Source: Methanosphaerula palustris E1-9c (lineage in GTDB: Archaea; Halobacteriota; Methanomicrobia; Methanomicrobiales; Methanospirillaceae). From it: a stretch of DNA of 64,000 bases. A model generated the notes under the pieces. It had not been told where the DNA came from, did no database searches, and saw only the letters and a list, made by a program, of their open reading frames with translations. Made by a program: the position numbers and the translations under genes. Shown here one piece after another: positions 37,571 to 47,735 of this stretch; the first letter of the stretch is position 1; every line of letters begins with the position of its first letter. The stretch spans positions 1,054,001 to 1,118,000 of the forward strand of contig NC_011832.1 of the NCBI RefSeq assembly GCF_000021965.1, written 5' to 3'.

Positions 37571-39835
37571 TCAGGGCTCGTACTGACGATTGGCCAGTTC
37601 AACAATCCGCTGGGCGGTCTTCTCGCCGATCCCTCTGATCGAGGAGAGTACCTCCTCATTGGCATTGATGACGGCCCTGACCGATCCGCAATAATCCAGG
37701 AGAAGACGGGCGTTCTTGAGCCCGATATCCGGGAACGCCGCGACCACGTACTCCTGCTGTTCTTTGACCGACTTGAAAGATTTTCTGTGATGGACAGACC
37801 GCTCGCCCCGTCCCCCTTCCTCACGGCGGGCGAGCACGAAGAGCATCTGGGCCGTCTCGTCGGCACTGGCTGTATACAGGATTGAGATCCCCATATCGAT
37901 CGCAATCGCGGCCAGGGCCCCCCTGATAGCGTTCGGATGGATATCTCGTTTTGTGTAGAGGTCCCCGCCCTCGATGATCAGTACCGGTCGGATGGCCACA
38001 CCGGCCATCTCTCTGAGCTGGCCGAGCAGGTCCCGGTCCACCAGGGTGTCGACGAAGTCCTGCGTCGTCTTTCGTTCCACGAGGATCCGATCTCCGATGG
38101 CGTAGTCCCCATACTCGAGCCGTGAAAGGGTGATCACCGCTCCGAGCCGGCTCAATCCTTCAGCCACCCGGGACGAGGTCTCCCGGTCGTCGACCGTGAT
38201 CGCCGGGCCGCTCTCCAGGTACTGGTCCAGCGAGCCCTGCCCAGCAGGGAAGGAATGTACAACTGGGGGGAGGGCCGGCGGTTCTGCCGGAGTTGCGGCC
38301 TGATGGGCCCGAATAGCCTTCATCCCAGCTCGCATGCTCTTCTCCCGGGCCTGGCTCACATATCGGAACGTCTCGTCCTGGGTTCCCTTGGTCACCAGCA
38401 CGATGATCGATCCCTCCCCGCTCCTGCCGGTCCGCCCCTTCCGCTGGATCGACCGGATCTCCGAAGGGACCGCCTCGTAGAAGATCACGAGGTCGGTGGA
38501 GGGGACGTCGAGCCCCTCCTCGCCGACCGAGGTGGCGATCAGCACTCGGAACTCGCCGTCCCGGAACCTCTGCAGGGCAGCGATCTGCTTCTTCTGGGTC
38601 AACCCCTTCTCGGAGTCCTTCTTGGCCTGGCCGACGAATCGTTCGGACTCGATCCCGATATCGGCCAGGTGGTTGACGAGCTGCTGGACAGTGTCACGGA
38701 AGGTGGCGAAGACGATGATCCGGCTCTCGGGGTGCTCGAGCAGTTGCTTCTGTACGAGTTCGCCGACGAGCCCGACCTTTGGGTGGACCTCGCCGGGGAA
38801 CGACCGGCATCGTTCAAGCAGGTCCTGGAAGGCCGGCTCTTCGGCGAGGTGGCGCGAGGCCTTCGACCCGCTTCCCGACATCCCTTCGAGGGCGATCTTC
38901 TCAAGGAACGCGGTCAGGGCCATGGACCCCTGGGCTTCGGCCAGGGTCAGGGCATGCCGGAGTTTCATCAGTTCGGCATAGAGTGAGGCGGCCGCAAACC
39001 CTGCCGAGTCTCGCTCCCCGATCCTTGTCTGGATCTGGGCGTTGAGGCCGTGCAGTTCCCTCATCGAGAGCCGTTCCCTCGGCGGGACCATGAACTTCAG
39101 TTCCCGCAGGGTGTCGAGCCGGTCGTCGAGAAGCTGGTTGATCCGATCCCGCGCCGTCTTCAACTCCTCAGGGAGGACGACGCTGACATAATCGAGGGAA
39201 CGTTCATGGACATAGGGCTTCACATCGGGATCCTGCTCGACCCGACTTTCGATGCAGGAGATCCCGAGTGTCTGCTGTACCTCGCGGACCTTCTCCTGGT
39301 CTCCGCCAGGGGAGGCCGTCATCGCGAGGACAAGCGGGCGGCGGGCGGTCTCCAGGTACCGTTCTGTTATGAACCCGTAGGCATAGTTGCCGACCGCCCG
39401 GTGGCACTCGTCGACGATCAGCAGGGTCACATCGGCCAGCGAGTACCTGCCTGCGATACAATCGTTCTTGATCACCTGTGGGGTCGCAAAACAGAGCGTC
39501 GCCTGTTCCCATCCGGCTTTCCGCTCTGCAGGCGGTGTATCGCCGGTGAAGAGGACGGCGGGGAACGACTCCCCTTCCTTTGTCTGAAGAAACTTTGAGA
39601 AGAAGCGGAAGTGCTGTTCGACCAGTGGCCTCGTTGGGGCCATCACCAGCACCTTTCCCTGATGGTTGAGGAGGCGAGAGGCCGCGACGAGCAGGGCGAT
39701 CGCAGTCTTGCCGAGACCAGTCGGGAGGACGACCATCGTGTTCTGCTCGAGGGCATGGACGGTGATGGCCAGTTGGTACTCCCTGGACTCGAGCGACTCC
39801 GGCCGGATCAGCGGGTGCTGGATAAAGGGGGTCAT
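37571..39835 (-). CDS. hef: Hef: SF2 helicase and XPF-type flap/fork nuclease
   Basis: This 754-residue protein combines an FANCM/Mph1-like helicase with an XPF nuclease. Helicase motifs: [16 protein letters not shown] (Walker A, about residue 40), [12 protein letters not shown] (DECH), MTASPGG, and [17 protein letters not shown] near 470. The ERCC4 nuclease centre shows [10 protein letters not shown] and [11 protein letters not shown] (about 560-610). A C-terminal helix-hairpin-helix pair lies near 695-750 ([17 protein letters not shown]). It processes stalled replication forks and interacts with PCNA in other archaea. It overlaps nothing and ends 11 bases before glyS in the same direction. 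Confidence 0.95.
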   Translation of the reverse strand: MTPFIQHPLIRPESLESREYQLAITVHALEQNTMVVLPTGLGKTAIALLVAASRLLNHQGKVLVMAPTRPLVEQHFRFFSKFLQTKEGESFPAVLFTGDTPPAERKAGWEQATLCFATPQVIKNDCIAGRYSLADVTLLIVDECHRAVGNYAYGFITERYLETARRPLVLAMTASPGGDQEKVREVQQTLGISCIESRVEQDPDVKPYVHERSLDYVSVVLPEELKTARDRINQLLDDRLDTLRELKFMVPPRERLSMRELHGLNAQIQTRIGERDSAGFAAASLYAELMKLRHALTLAEAQGSMALTAFLEKIALEGMSGSGSKASRHLAEEPAFQDLLERCRSFPGEVHPKVGLVGELVQKQLLEHPESRIIVFATFRDTVQQLVNHLADIGIESERFVGQAKKDSEKGLTQKKQIAALQRFRDGEFRVLIATSVGEEGLDVPSTDLVIFYEAVPSEIRSIQRKGRTGRSGEGSIIVLVTKGTQDETFRYVSQAREKSMRAGMKAIRAHQAATPAEPPALPPVVHSFPAGQGSLDQYLESGPAITVDDRETSSRVAEGLSRLGAVITLSRLEYGDYAIGDRILVERKTTQDFVDTLVDRDLLGQLREMAGVAIRPVLIIEGGDLYTKRDIHPNAIRGALAAIAIDMGISILYTASADETAQMLFVLARREEGGRGERSVHHRKSFKSVKEQQEYVVAAFPDIGLKNARLLLDYCGSVRAVINANEEVLSSIRGIGEKTAQRIVELANRQYEP

Positions 39836-39845
39836 GATGGCCTGG

Positions 39846-41567
39846 TCACGAGATCTCTTCGAAGTGGAGTGTCCTGGTGGTCAGACGCCTGACCAGTTCC
39901 GGCACCTCACCCAGGGGAACCCTGACCTGACGCATCGAGTCCCGGTCCCGGAGGGTGACGGTTTGGTCCTCGCGGGTGTCGTAGTCGATTGTGACAGCGA
40001 ATGGGGTCCCGATCTCGTCCTGACGCCGGTATCGCCGGCCGATAGCCCCTGAGTCGTCGTACTCGGCCTGCACACCCAGGTGCTTCAGGGTCGTGGTCAG
40101 GTCCCAGGCGATCGTGTCCAGGTCGTCCCGATTCATCAGCGGAAAGACGGCCACCTGCACCGGTGCGACCTCGGGCGAGAGGTGGAGGACAGCTCGTATC
40201 TCGCCGTCGACCTCCTCCTCGTCGAAGCAGTTCTCAAGGATGGCATAGCAGATCCGATCGATACCGTAACTCGGCTCGATCACATGCGGCATCACCTCTT
40301 CCCCGCGGACCTCGATCTCGACCTCGCGAACCTTGTAGAGGTCGGGGGTGATCAGCACCTGTTCGCCGTCGACCTCGACCCAGACCCCCTCATCGGTCGG
40401 CGTGGAGTTTGCGATCGCATCGGCGACGGCCTTTGCCTTTCCTCTGAACCGGGGGCCGAGCGCCCCCATGTCGGCGACGATCTGCCGGCGCGACTCCCGC
40501 TTCACCTCGTCGAACGGGATGAAGACCGTGAACGAGTCGCCAGACTGGGCGGCGTGGGCTTTCAGGTCATAATCGGTGCGGTCGGCGATCCCGACCGTCT
40601 CCACCCATCCGAACCGGTCGGAGAGGATCTCCGCATCCCAGCAGTCCTCTGCATAATGGGCCAGTTCGTCGGGGAGGTGTTGACGGAATCTGAGCCGGTC
40701 CGGGCGGATCCCGAGCCGTGTCAGCATCTGATGGGTCAGTGCAATATAATAGGCTACATACTCGTTGGCGATACGTCCCTCAGCGACGGCTTCAGCCATC
40801 GAGATGGTGACCGCCGGTTTACATGCCAGCTGCTCCGGGTAGCCGAGCAGGTCCATCGTGTAGTCGGCGTAGCGTTCAAAGTGCGGGTGCTTCTTCTGCT
40901 CTGGATGGACGAAGATCTCGGCCTCGGCCTGCGTGAACTCCCGAAGCCGGATCATCCCCTGCCGGGGGGAGATCTCGTTCCTGTACGACTTCCCGATCTG
41001 GACGGCACCAAACGGCAGTTTGTCCCGATAGAACCGGAGGAGCCGGGTGAAGTCGGTGAAGATCCCCTGGGCAGTTTCAGGCCGCAGGTACCCGGTCCGC
41101 TGTGATCCCGGGCCGATACTGGTGGAGAACATCAGACTGAAATTGAAGACATCGACCGTGCCGATCGGCTTTGTACAGAGCGGGCACTCGATCGGTGCGA
41201 GTGCTTCAGCGAGCGCTTCGGCGCTCATCGTGCCCGCATTCACGATCTCGCCGGCCCCTTCGACGACATGATCTGCACGCAGAAATTCTTTGCAGTGCGG
41301 GCACTGGAACATCTTATCTGAGAACCCTTTCACATGCCCTGAGGCGATGTAGATGGCCTCCTGGCCGATGGTCGGGCACTCGATCTCGTAGTACCCCTCC
41401 CTGACCACATAGAATGCACGCCAGACATTCTCGATGCGCCGTTTCATCATCGCACCGAGAGGGCCGTAGTCGATGAACCCGGCGACGGCTCCATAGCACT
41501 CTGATGTCGGCCAGACAAAACCACGCCGCTTTGCAAGATCCATCACTTTCTCATAGACATCGCTCAT
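39846..41567 (-). CDS. glyS: glycyl-tRNA synthetase (archaeal/eukaryotic alpha2 type)
   Basis: This class IIa synthetase of 573 residues charges tRNA-Gly. Visible: LAKRRGFVWPTSECYGAVAGFIDYGPLG (N-terminal glycine-site region), FSLMFSTSIGP, TAQGIFTDFTRL, motif 2 IGKSYRNEISPRQGMIRLREFTQAE, motif 3 near EPSYGIDRICYAIL, and the anticodon-binding domain (VAPVQVAVFPL onward). I use the ATG at 41567 (SD GGTGAT); a GTG three codons upstream is weaker. The hef gene follows 10 bases downstream. Confidence 0.96.
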   Translation of the reverse strand: MSDVYEKVMDLAKRRGFVWPTSECYGAVAGFIDYGPLGAMMKRRIENVWRAFYVVREGYYEIECPTIGQEAIYIASGHVKGFSDKMFQCPHCKEFLRADHVVEGAGEIVNAGTMSAEALAEALAPIECPLCTKPIGTVDVFNFSLMFSTSIGPGSQRTGYLRPETAQGIFTDFTRLLRFYRDKLPFGAVQIGKSYRNEISPRQGMIRLREFTQAEAEIFVHPEQKKHPHFERYADYTMDLLGYPEQLACKPAVTISMAEAVAEGRIANEYVAYYIALTHQMLTRLGIRPDRLRFRQHLPDELAHYAEDCWDAEILSDRFGWVETVGIADRTDYDLKAHAAQSGDSFTVFIPFDEVKRESRRQIVADMGALGPRFRGKAKAVADAIANSTPTDEGVWVEVDGEQVLITPDLYKVREVEIEVRGEEVMPHVIEPSYGIDRICYAILENCFDEEEVDGEIRAVLHLSPEVAPVQVAVFPLMNRDDLDTIAWDLTTTLKHLGVQAEYDDSGAIGRRYRRQDEIGTPFAVTIDYDTREDQTVTLRDRDSMRQVRVPLGEVPELVRRLTTRTLHFEEIS

Positions 41568-41789
41568 AGGGATCACCTTCAGTCTGTATCATTCTCTTTT
41601 GAGAGTATTATAAACCCTGATATTCCTTCATCTCTTCTCACGGGTCTGCAACGGGAATGGGAATGGCAAAAGACTATCTCTGTAATGCCATGCAGTGATG
41701 CAGGGTTTTTCGAGGGTTGGGTGAATAATTAGGACATATGTCGCTTTTTTTAAGATTTCTCCAAATATTCAATCTCCTCGCAACCACAA

Positions 41790-41798
41790 AGTATATAA
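41790..41798 (+). promoter_or_regulatory. TATA box before the 202-residue HTH protein
   Basis: AGTATATAA lies about 50 bases before the ATG at 41842, predicting a short leader. It is among the clearest TATA boxes in the window. Confidence 0.6.
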
Positions 41799-41841
41799 CC
41801 TTACCCCCATAGTATATTCTCGTATCTCACTGTGGTGCACC

Positions 41842-42450
41842 ATGCCTGAAGACACGAGAAAAGGGCAGCTATTGCAGCTGTTCACCGATATAACCAGCAA
41901 GACGCAGATTGTCGAGCCGATGAAGAAGATTCATGGCACGCTCAGGGACCGCGATGCAGTTGAACGTGAGATCGCGCTTGTGATGCGTGAGATCCTGGAT
42001 CAGGGTTTCTTCAAGACAAAACTGAAACCATTACAGCTGGCAAAGCTTGTCTCCGCTTATTACGCGGGAAAGAACGACACCGAGATCGCCCGTGACCTCG
42101 GTGATGAGAAATTGAGCAAGACCGTGGCACGGGCTCGAGTTCGCCTGAAACTGTTCAGGGAACTTGATTTTAAGATGCCTTTTGATCGGGTCACGATGGA
42201 GACGCTGTTGAACTCCGGGAGAAATATGAAGGATATCAGCGATGACCTGGGGGTCAGTCCTTCTACGCTCCGCGAGTACCGGCACGTGATCGAGCAGGAG
42301 GCGGATCATACGATCGATTACTTCCTTGAGCGGATCAAGGATGTGATGGAGGACCGTGACCTCACTGAGCAGATGACCAGGAGTGCGACCAACGACGGGT
42401 TGGGTGAGGCGATCGATATCACTGAAGCCGAAATGATCGATATCACCTAA
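41842..42450 (+). CDS. HTH-containing archaeal regulator-like protein (CMI4-like)
   Basis: This 202-residue protein has two helix-turn-helix-like blocks, SAYYAGKNDTEIARDLGDEKLSKTVARARVRL (about residues 67-100) and MKDISDDLGVSPSTLREYRHVIE (about 130-155). The C-terminus is acidic and repetitive (TEAEMIDIT). It resembles archaeal proteins labelled conditioned-medium-induced protein 4, though I have only the pattern to go on. It is probably a soluble transcription regulator. A strong TATA box and short leader suggest high expression. Confidence 0.6.
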   Translation: MPEDTRKGQLLQLFTDITSKTQIVEPMKKIHGTLRDRDAVEREIALVMREILDQGFFKTKLKPLQLAKLVSAYYAGKNDTEIARDLGDEKLSKTVARARVRLKLFRELDFKMPFDRVTMETLLNSGRNMKDISDDLGVSPSTLREYRHVIEQEADHTIDYFLERIKDVMEDRDLTEQMTRSATNDGLGEAIDITEAEMIDIT

Positions 42451-42530
42451 GACTACCATACGCTCCTACCTGTCTGCTGGTGACCCCCTCACCACAAGAC
42501 ACTTATTTTTTGGCTCATCATTCCTGCAGT

Positions 42531-43187
42531 ATGAGACTTACCTGGCCAGGACATGCCTGTGTGCTCCTCGAAGGGTCACAACGAGTGCTGATCGATCCGT
42601 ATGTACTGAACGGGACGATCCCCAAGGACCCCGATCTGGTCGTACTGACTCATGGCCACTTCGATCACTTTGGCGAAACACTCACCCTGGATGCTCCAAC
42701 GGTGGCGGTTAACGACCTTGCCAAGGCCCTCTCTGCCCTGGGGATGCAAGCCACCGGGTTGAACTTCGGCGGGAGTATCACCATCAATGGTGTCACCGTC
42801 AGTCTGACCCCTGCCGTCCATTCTGTGTCGATGCTCGAACTGGACGGAACGAAGATTATGTGCGGGGAGGCGGCTGGTGTTGTGATCCGGATGGATGGGG
42901 TCACCGTCTACCATGCTGGGGATACGGCCCTCTTCTCTGATATGAGATTGATCGGCGAGTTGTACCACCCTGATGTGGCGCTTCTCCCCATAGGCGGCAG
43001 GTTCACCATGGACAGCGCTGCAGCGATGATGGCGGCCGCGTACATCGGCGCTCCAATGGTGATCCCGATCCACTACAACACCTGGCCGGCGATCGAGCAG
43101 GATGCCGATGCGTTCAAGGAGGCGATCGAGCGGACCACCGATATGCAGGTGATGGTTCTCCCGTCTGGTGGATCGATTGAGATCTGA
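42531..43187 (+). CDS. UPF0173 metal-dependent hydrolase
   Basis: This metallo-beta-lactamase-fold protein of 218 residues opens MRLTWPGHACVLLEG, with the metal motif VVLTHGHFDHFGET near residue 40, HSVSMLELDG, VYHAGDTALFSDM near 140 and the late His in VIPIHYNTWP. This set is characteristic of UPF0173, whose reaction is unknown. It uses the ATG at 42531, which gives family length. Confidence 0.87.
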   Translation: MRLTWPGHACVLLEGSQRVLIDPYVLNGTIPKDPDLVVLTHGHFDHFGETLTLDAPTVAVNDLAKALSALGMQATGLNFGGSITINGVTVSLTPAVHSVSMLELDGTKIMCGEAAGVVIRMDGVTVYHAGDTALFSDMRLIGELYHPDVALLPIGGRFTMDSAAAMMAAAYIGAPMVIPIHYNTWPAIEQDADAFKEAIERTTDMQVMVLPSGGSIEI

Positions 43188-43265
43188 TGGTCATGGACTG
43201 GAGGTCTTATTCCAGAACCTTCATTGTGGTTCACCTCCAGATATGTACCCATTAAGGCGATCCCG

Positions 43266-44423
43266 ATGAAACAATGTCCCACCTGCGGTGCGGAGGTCCA
43301 GCCTGAATGGACGCTCTGTCCTGCCTGCATGTCAAAACTGCCCTCTCTGGCAACTTCTCCGACGGTGGTATCACCACCGCCCCCCGGGCCGGTCGCCTTC
43401 GATGCAGCAGCCGATGTCCCTGAGACTCCCCCGGCCTGGAGCAACCCATCCACCCCACCGGGTAAACCAGCGTCTGCTCCAGCACTACAAGAGGAACCGT
43501 CGGCCGGGAAGCCGCCGGAGAAACGCGATCTGATGGAGACCCTCACGCACCCTGTGCTGCTGGGGCTTGTCGGTGCCCTGGTGATCTTCTTGGTGGTGGG
43601 GATGCTGCTTCCTGGTGGTTTCTCCGACATGTTCGGTGGAAAAAGCGTCGACGCCCGAACTGTCGCCCCGATCACCCCCGGAACCACGCCGTCCCTGGCA
43701 GTGAATACCGTGGTCCCCCTGACCCCGGCGAACACCACGATCAATGTGACCGCCGTTCCCCAGACCACCCTGACCACCATTCCCACAGTTCAGCCCTCGC
43801 AGACTGTGGCTGTGAATCAGACCCCTCATGTCGATCACACCCTCTCGCCCTACCTGCAGAATGGAGGTGGCGGGGGCGGGACGTGGAAGTACGAACCGAC
43901 ATCGGTTGGGACGATCGCCAATCTCCAGACTGCCGCTCCGATCGTCACCTGGACCACGCCGGTCACGTTTCCGATCATGCCCACACCGACGTTGCAGGTG
44001 ACGACGGCGACTCCATCCCAGGTCTACCCGGTCGTCACCGCTATCCCGATCCAGTCCGTGGCCGTTGTGACCACCACGGTGGCCCAGGGCGGTCATTCGA
44101 CGGGATCTCTGGCCTGGGCCGGGACCGGGAACTACGCCTCCGACCTCTTTGACCTATCGGGCGGGGTCGTCAAGTTGAGCGTCACAGCCGACCAGTCCGC
44201 GGTGGTGACGGTGATGGACAGCACCGGAAAGACGATCGGCTTCACCACAGCGGGGCCATTGGCCGGCTCCAACGCCATCCCGATCCCTGCAACCGGGAAG
44301 TACCTGGTGGACGTGAGTTGTGCCGGCACCTGGACGGTCACGGTCAGTGTGCTCTCCACTGGGACTGCTACAACGGTCCAGACATCCATACCAACGTCAA
44401 CGGTCTCGACTCAGACCACCTGA
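43266..44423 (+). CDS. zinc-ribbon membrane protein with Thr-rich linker and C-terminal beta domain
   Basis: This 385-residue protein has a zinc ribbon CPTCGAEVQPEWTLCPACM (residues 4-22), a Pro/Ala-rich stretch, and a membrane helix (HPVLLGLVGALVIFLVVGMLL, about 95-118). A long Thr/Pro/Val linker with likely O-glycosylation (about 130-270) leads to a terminal beta-sandwich of about 95 residues (GTGNYASDLFDLSGG to WTVTVSVLS), like pre-peptidase or PPC-type binding modules. The ribbon would be cytoplasmic and the rest outside. The element TTCCAGAACCTTCATTG lies 40-55 bases before the start and recurs before the next gene. Function unknown. Confidence 0.7.
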   Translation: MKQCPTCGAEVQPEWTLCPACMSKLPSLATSPTVVSPPPPGPVAFDAAADVPETPPAWSNPSTPPGKPASAPALQEEPSAGKPPEKRDLMETLTHPVLLGLVGALVIFLVVGMLLPGGFSDMFGGKSVDARTVAPITPGTTPSLAVNTVVPLTPANTTINVTAVPQTTLTTIPTVQPSQTVAVNQTPHVDHTLSPYLQNGGGGGGTWKYEPTSVGTIANLQTAAPIVTWTTPVTFPIMPTPTLQVTTATPSQVYPVVTAIPIQSVAVVTTTVAQGGHSTGSLAWAGTGNYASDLFDLSGGVVKLSVTADQSAVVTVMDSTGKTIGFTTAGPLAGSNAIPIPATGKYLVDVSCAGTWTVTVSVLSTGTATTVQTSIPTSTVSTQTT

Positions 44424-44512
44424 TTATCCATTTTTATGAACGTTCCATCAGGACCCGGAAGGGGGATGGTCTGCTTCCAAACCTTCATTGGTTTTGAGGG
44501 CAATGGTCTATC

Positions 44513-45601
44513 GTGCAAACGGATCAGACAAACGAATGTCCGCACTGTGGCCGGAGGGTCAGGGCGGACTGGAGAATATGCCCGTTCTGCAGGGAGAGTC
44601 TGCGGGATGTAGTACAGGCAGCCCCTGTAGCGCCGGCTGTCCCGGTTGTACCCGCACCTGTGGCCGCACCTATTCCTGCTGAGATTCCAACCCGGCCTGA
44701 TGCTACACCAGCGCCGGCCCGGGTGCCCGCCCCCGTTGTGGAACAACCTGTAGTAGTTCCGCCTCCAGAGGCTGTTTCGTCGGAGGAGGAGAGGCTTAAC
44801 GAGCCGGCGGCATCGACTCTGTCTTTCTGTCGGACCTGTGGTACGGTGAATGCGCCCGGCGGCCTCTTCTGTACCGCCTGCGGCGCATCGCTGCAGGGCA
44901 AGGAGGAGTTGACCGCGTCACCCGCACCCGAACTGGTGTCTCAATCGGTGTTAACACCCATTATCACTCAGGTCTCTGAACCGGAACCTGTGCAGGTGCA
45001 TGAGTCAGATCCTGTTATCCCATATGAGCCTGTGGTCCCCCCCACCTCCTCTCCTCCTGAACCGGTCCCCAAACTGGCATCGACGCCCATCATCACACCG
45101 GTTTTTGGACAGGTACATGAATCAGTGCCTGAGCCGACCCCGGAACCAGTCGTCCGGTCGGTGCCCGCGGTCGAGCCGGTGAGTCCAGTACTATCTGAGA
45201 AAAGGTTTTCTGCTGCCGGGATCGGACCCTGGCTTCCGTCGTTGATCGGGTCCTTTGGGGGGCTGCTGCTGATCGTCGGCACCTTCACCCCGATGATGCA
45301 GTTCGCCACAGCCCCGGTGTCGACCTTCAACACCGACGCCGGGATGGGGGTCCTCTTCATCGGGTTTGGGATCGGGGCGCTGCTGCTCGGGGCATTGAAG
45401 TGGTTCCGCGAGCTTCAGGTCCTTGGGGCCGTCACCCTCTTTCTGATCGGTTTTGTATTCTGGCGGATCAATTCAACTTTTGCAGGGATCGGGTCGGCGA
45501 CGGCCAGTTCCGGTCTCTCGTTCCAGTGGGGGTGGGCTGTGCTCGTCCTTGGAGCAGTGCTCCTCCTCTCTGCACGGCTGGTCGCATTGCGCAGGTCGTA
45601 A
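44513..45601 (+). CDS. double zinc-ribbon membrane protein with Pro/Val/Glu-rich linker
   Basis: The 362-residue protein has a first ribbon CPHCGRRVRADWRICPFC (residues 9-26), a Pro/Ala/Val spacer and a second ribbon CRTCGTVNAPGGLFCTACG near residues 104-122. A Pro/Glu/Val-rich repeat region follows (EPVQVHESDP, EPVVPP and similar), then four membrane segments from about residue 238 to the end. The start GTG at 44513 is preceded by GAGGG but at a rather long distance. It follows the related gene at 43266 in the same direction and probably arose from the same family. Confidence 0.7.
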   Translation: MQTDQTNECPHCGRRVRADWRICPFCRESLRDVVQAAPVAPAVPVVPAPVAAPIPAEIPTRPDATPAPARVPAPVVEQPVVVPPPEAVSSEEERLNEPAASTLSFCRTCGTVNAPGGLFCTACGASLQGKEELTASPAPELVSQSVLTPIITQVSEPEPVQVHESDPVIPYEPVVPPTSSPPEPVPKLASTPIITPVFGQVHESVPEPTPEPVVRSVPAVEPVSPVLSEKRFSAAGIGPWLPSLIGSFGGLLLIVGTFTPMMQFATAPVSTFNTDAGMGVLFIGFGIGALLLGALKWFRELQVLGAVTLFLIGFVFWRINSTFAGIGSATASSGLSFQWGWAVLVLGAVLLLSARLVALRRS

Positions 45602-45851
45602 TCCCACTCTCACTTTTTTTAAGTCGTGTCTGAAATCATCTCCTGTCGTATTAGTTTCCTGGTACTGTACTTCTTATAGTCGCAGGGAGAGGTGGATGTC
45701 TGAGGCAGAGGGATGGTGCAGGTAAATTGATCAGGTCCGTCAGTGACGAGGTCTCACGACACCGCTCGCACCGTTTTTCAGATCGGTCAGCGAAGCCCTT
45801 ATCTGGATCCCCTGCCGATCTCTTCAGAGATTCTTACAGGAGACGAGGTCA
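45602..45851. other. intergenic region
   Basis: CACTTTTTTTAAG just after the stop is a likely terminator. CTTCTTATAGTCG near 45670 is TATA-like. A tiny frame of nine codons starting at 45694 after GGGAGAGGTGG is too short to support. No known RNA is recognised. Confidence 0.35.
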
Positions 45852-46379
45852 TTGACCAGAAATAATCCATTCATGACCAGGGAAGCGTGCGAGGCGCTGA
45901 TTGACAGGCTCGGTGCGATCAAAGTGGGGGTCAATCTCCCCGATCTGGTCGAACTCTTGAAAGAGAACGCTCTGGTCTTCTGTGATCGGCAGGAACAGGC
46001 AATCGAACGGTGTGATGTCGAGGACGCCCTCTATGAATCCGGGGCCCTGAACATGGTCCTCTCGTTGCTTGAACTGATCTGTGAAGTTCCGGACGAGGAG
46101 GAGCAGGTGGCGGATCGGCACGATGAAGACTTCAATTCATCTCGAACCCCCAGGTCGACACCACAAGCTGTCATCTCCCCGGTAGTGAAGGAGTCGCTCC
46201 GAATCCACGCCCTTCTCTACCCGGAGTCGGCGGACACCTGTATATTTGCACGGATGGACGACGATGAACTGCGAGCTGCCCTCGACGAGATGATCCGGAC
46301 GGGTGATCTCGACGACCCGATCGACTTTGAGAATATGGCCTCGATCTATGCGGTGCTTCACCGGAGAGGGGTCTTCTGA
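45852..46379 (+). CDS. hypothetical protein, 175 residues
   Basis: Not recognised. It is a soluble acidic protein in two helical halves (LIDRLGAIKVGVNLPDLVELLKEN, then VVKESLRIHALLYPESADTC) separated by a polar linker with DEEEQVADRHDED. The TTG at 45852 is favoured because GAGG stands 5 bases before it; the ATG at 45873 lacks an SD. The 3' end faces the catalase remnant. Confidence 0.6.
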   Translation: MTRNNPFMTREACEALIDRLGAIKVGVNLPDLVELLKENALVFCDRQEQAIERCDVEDALYESGALNMVLSLLELICEVPDEEEQVADRHDEDFNSSRTPRSTPQAVISPVVKESLRIHALLYPESADTCIFARMDDDELRAALDEMIRTGDLDDPIDFENMASIYAVLHRRGVF

Positions 46380-47735
46380 CCTGTTCTTCTCCCTCAACCT
46401 TTTCTCCTCTTCAGAAGACCAATTTCTCCTGGCTTGTTCTCGCTCCGTTGTGTGGGCCAGTGAGCTGATGACGTTGTCGATCTGGTCTCCTGATCCTGTA
46501 TGGAGAGCGAGCGATACCGCTCCCAGATCTGCTTGAAGTTGTTGATCTGTGCGATCTTTCTTTGCATCGCACCTTTTTTGGGCGACCGCTGAATGAGGCG
46601 GGCCTCCCCCTATTTTCATTGGAATTTTGCCCCCGAGAGTGTTGGGCTCGTCGTAGAATGCCCCACTGATCCCGGTCGTGTACTGCATGGCGCCATCCCT
46701 CTGATTATCTTTCACCTCGATCATTGGATGGGTTTGACTGGGATCTGCAGATAGTTCTATCCCGAGGATCAGGAATGCCGAGCAGAATGCAGCCTGCCCG
46801 ACCTCGGCAAAGTAGTTGTCTGGGTTTCTGTTCAGTACTATCCTGCTAACTGGCATCAGGGGGTACTTCTCCTCTGGCTCGGTTCTGGTTGCATCGAGGG
46901 GATCGAACGTCTGGGTCTCTTCGTCGGCAAACTCCATCGCCTGCATCATCAGTTCATACCCGACAATCCCTCCCATGGCGATCGTATCGTGAAGATCGCG
47001 GGGGCGATGTAAGGGTCCTCGTCTGTGAACCGTGCGGCCTCGTGACGATCGATCATTTTGATCCCTGCATCTGGTTTCCAGTGATACTTAACAAGGATTC
47101 CCTTCTCCCCCGGTGTTCATCCAGATGTACGTGTTCACCCCAACTCCCTTCATATTCCGGGAACTCTTCACGATGCCGCGGTCTGAGAAGAGCCGGATGA
47201 TTATATCTGTCGACTCGGGTGTCGGCGAGATGAAGTCCCAGAACCGGTTGTTCGCCGAGAAACTAGTCAGGATGTTGGTGTCAGGTGCGGGCTTGAACGT
47301 GTGAAGCATATCCGGGAACTTGATTGTGTCGCGGATGAAGAAGGTCGGGAGGTTGTTTCTGACGAGACCATAAGTTCTTTCCCAGGTGTAGAACTTCACG
47401 GTCACTTCGCGGATCCCGCAGCGTGTCTGCAGAGTCGCGTCCCCTAAACACTATGAAAATCGGGCGAGGACTGGGTTTTTCTCACCGGGGTTCGGGAGGA
47501 AGTACGCTCGAGTGTATTTCGCCATGCTTGAATGGACCTGGAAATAGCCCGGTGTGCCGGCCCCTCTGGCATGGAAGACCCGTTCCGGAATCCGTTCGCG
47601 GTCGAAGTGTCCCAGTTTCTCGATCAACTGCACATCCAGAAGCAGTACCAGACCTCGGGGGCCGGCCGTGAGGGTGAGTTCTGGTCGTCTGTGACCGGGA
47701 AACCCTGAACTGTTATAAGGATCTCTTTCTTCATG
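46380..47735 (-). pseudogene. degenerate catalase (monofunctional, heme) gene
   Basis: All parts of a catalase can be read in order on the minus strand but in changing frames: MKKEILITVQGFPVTDDQNS (from ATG 47735), then LTAGPRG and KLGHFDRERIPERVFHARG, then DSADTLRDPR, then KFYTWERTYGLVRNN and RDTIKFPD, then LVKYHWKPDAGIKMIDRHEA, then YPLMPVSRIVLNRNPDNY. Near-terminal text ends in QIDNVISSLAHTTERE. I count about seven frame changes and an in-frame stop after the RFS motif near 47449. About 20-25 residues are also missing after GIELSADPS, where the heme-tyrosine region normally lies. It cannot make an active catalase. The decay of oxygen defence suits a strict anaerobe. Confidence 0.9.

Noticed and set aside
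46137-46976. Intact 279-residue gene on the minus strand
   Set aside because: Its N-terminal two thirds are one frame of the broken catalase and its end lies antisense to the gene at 45852.
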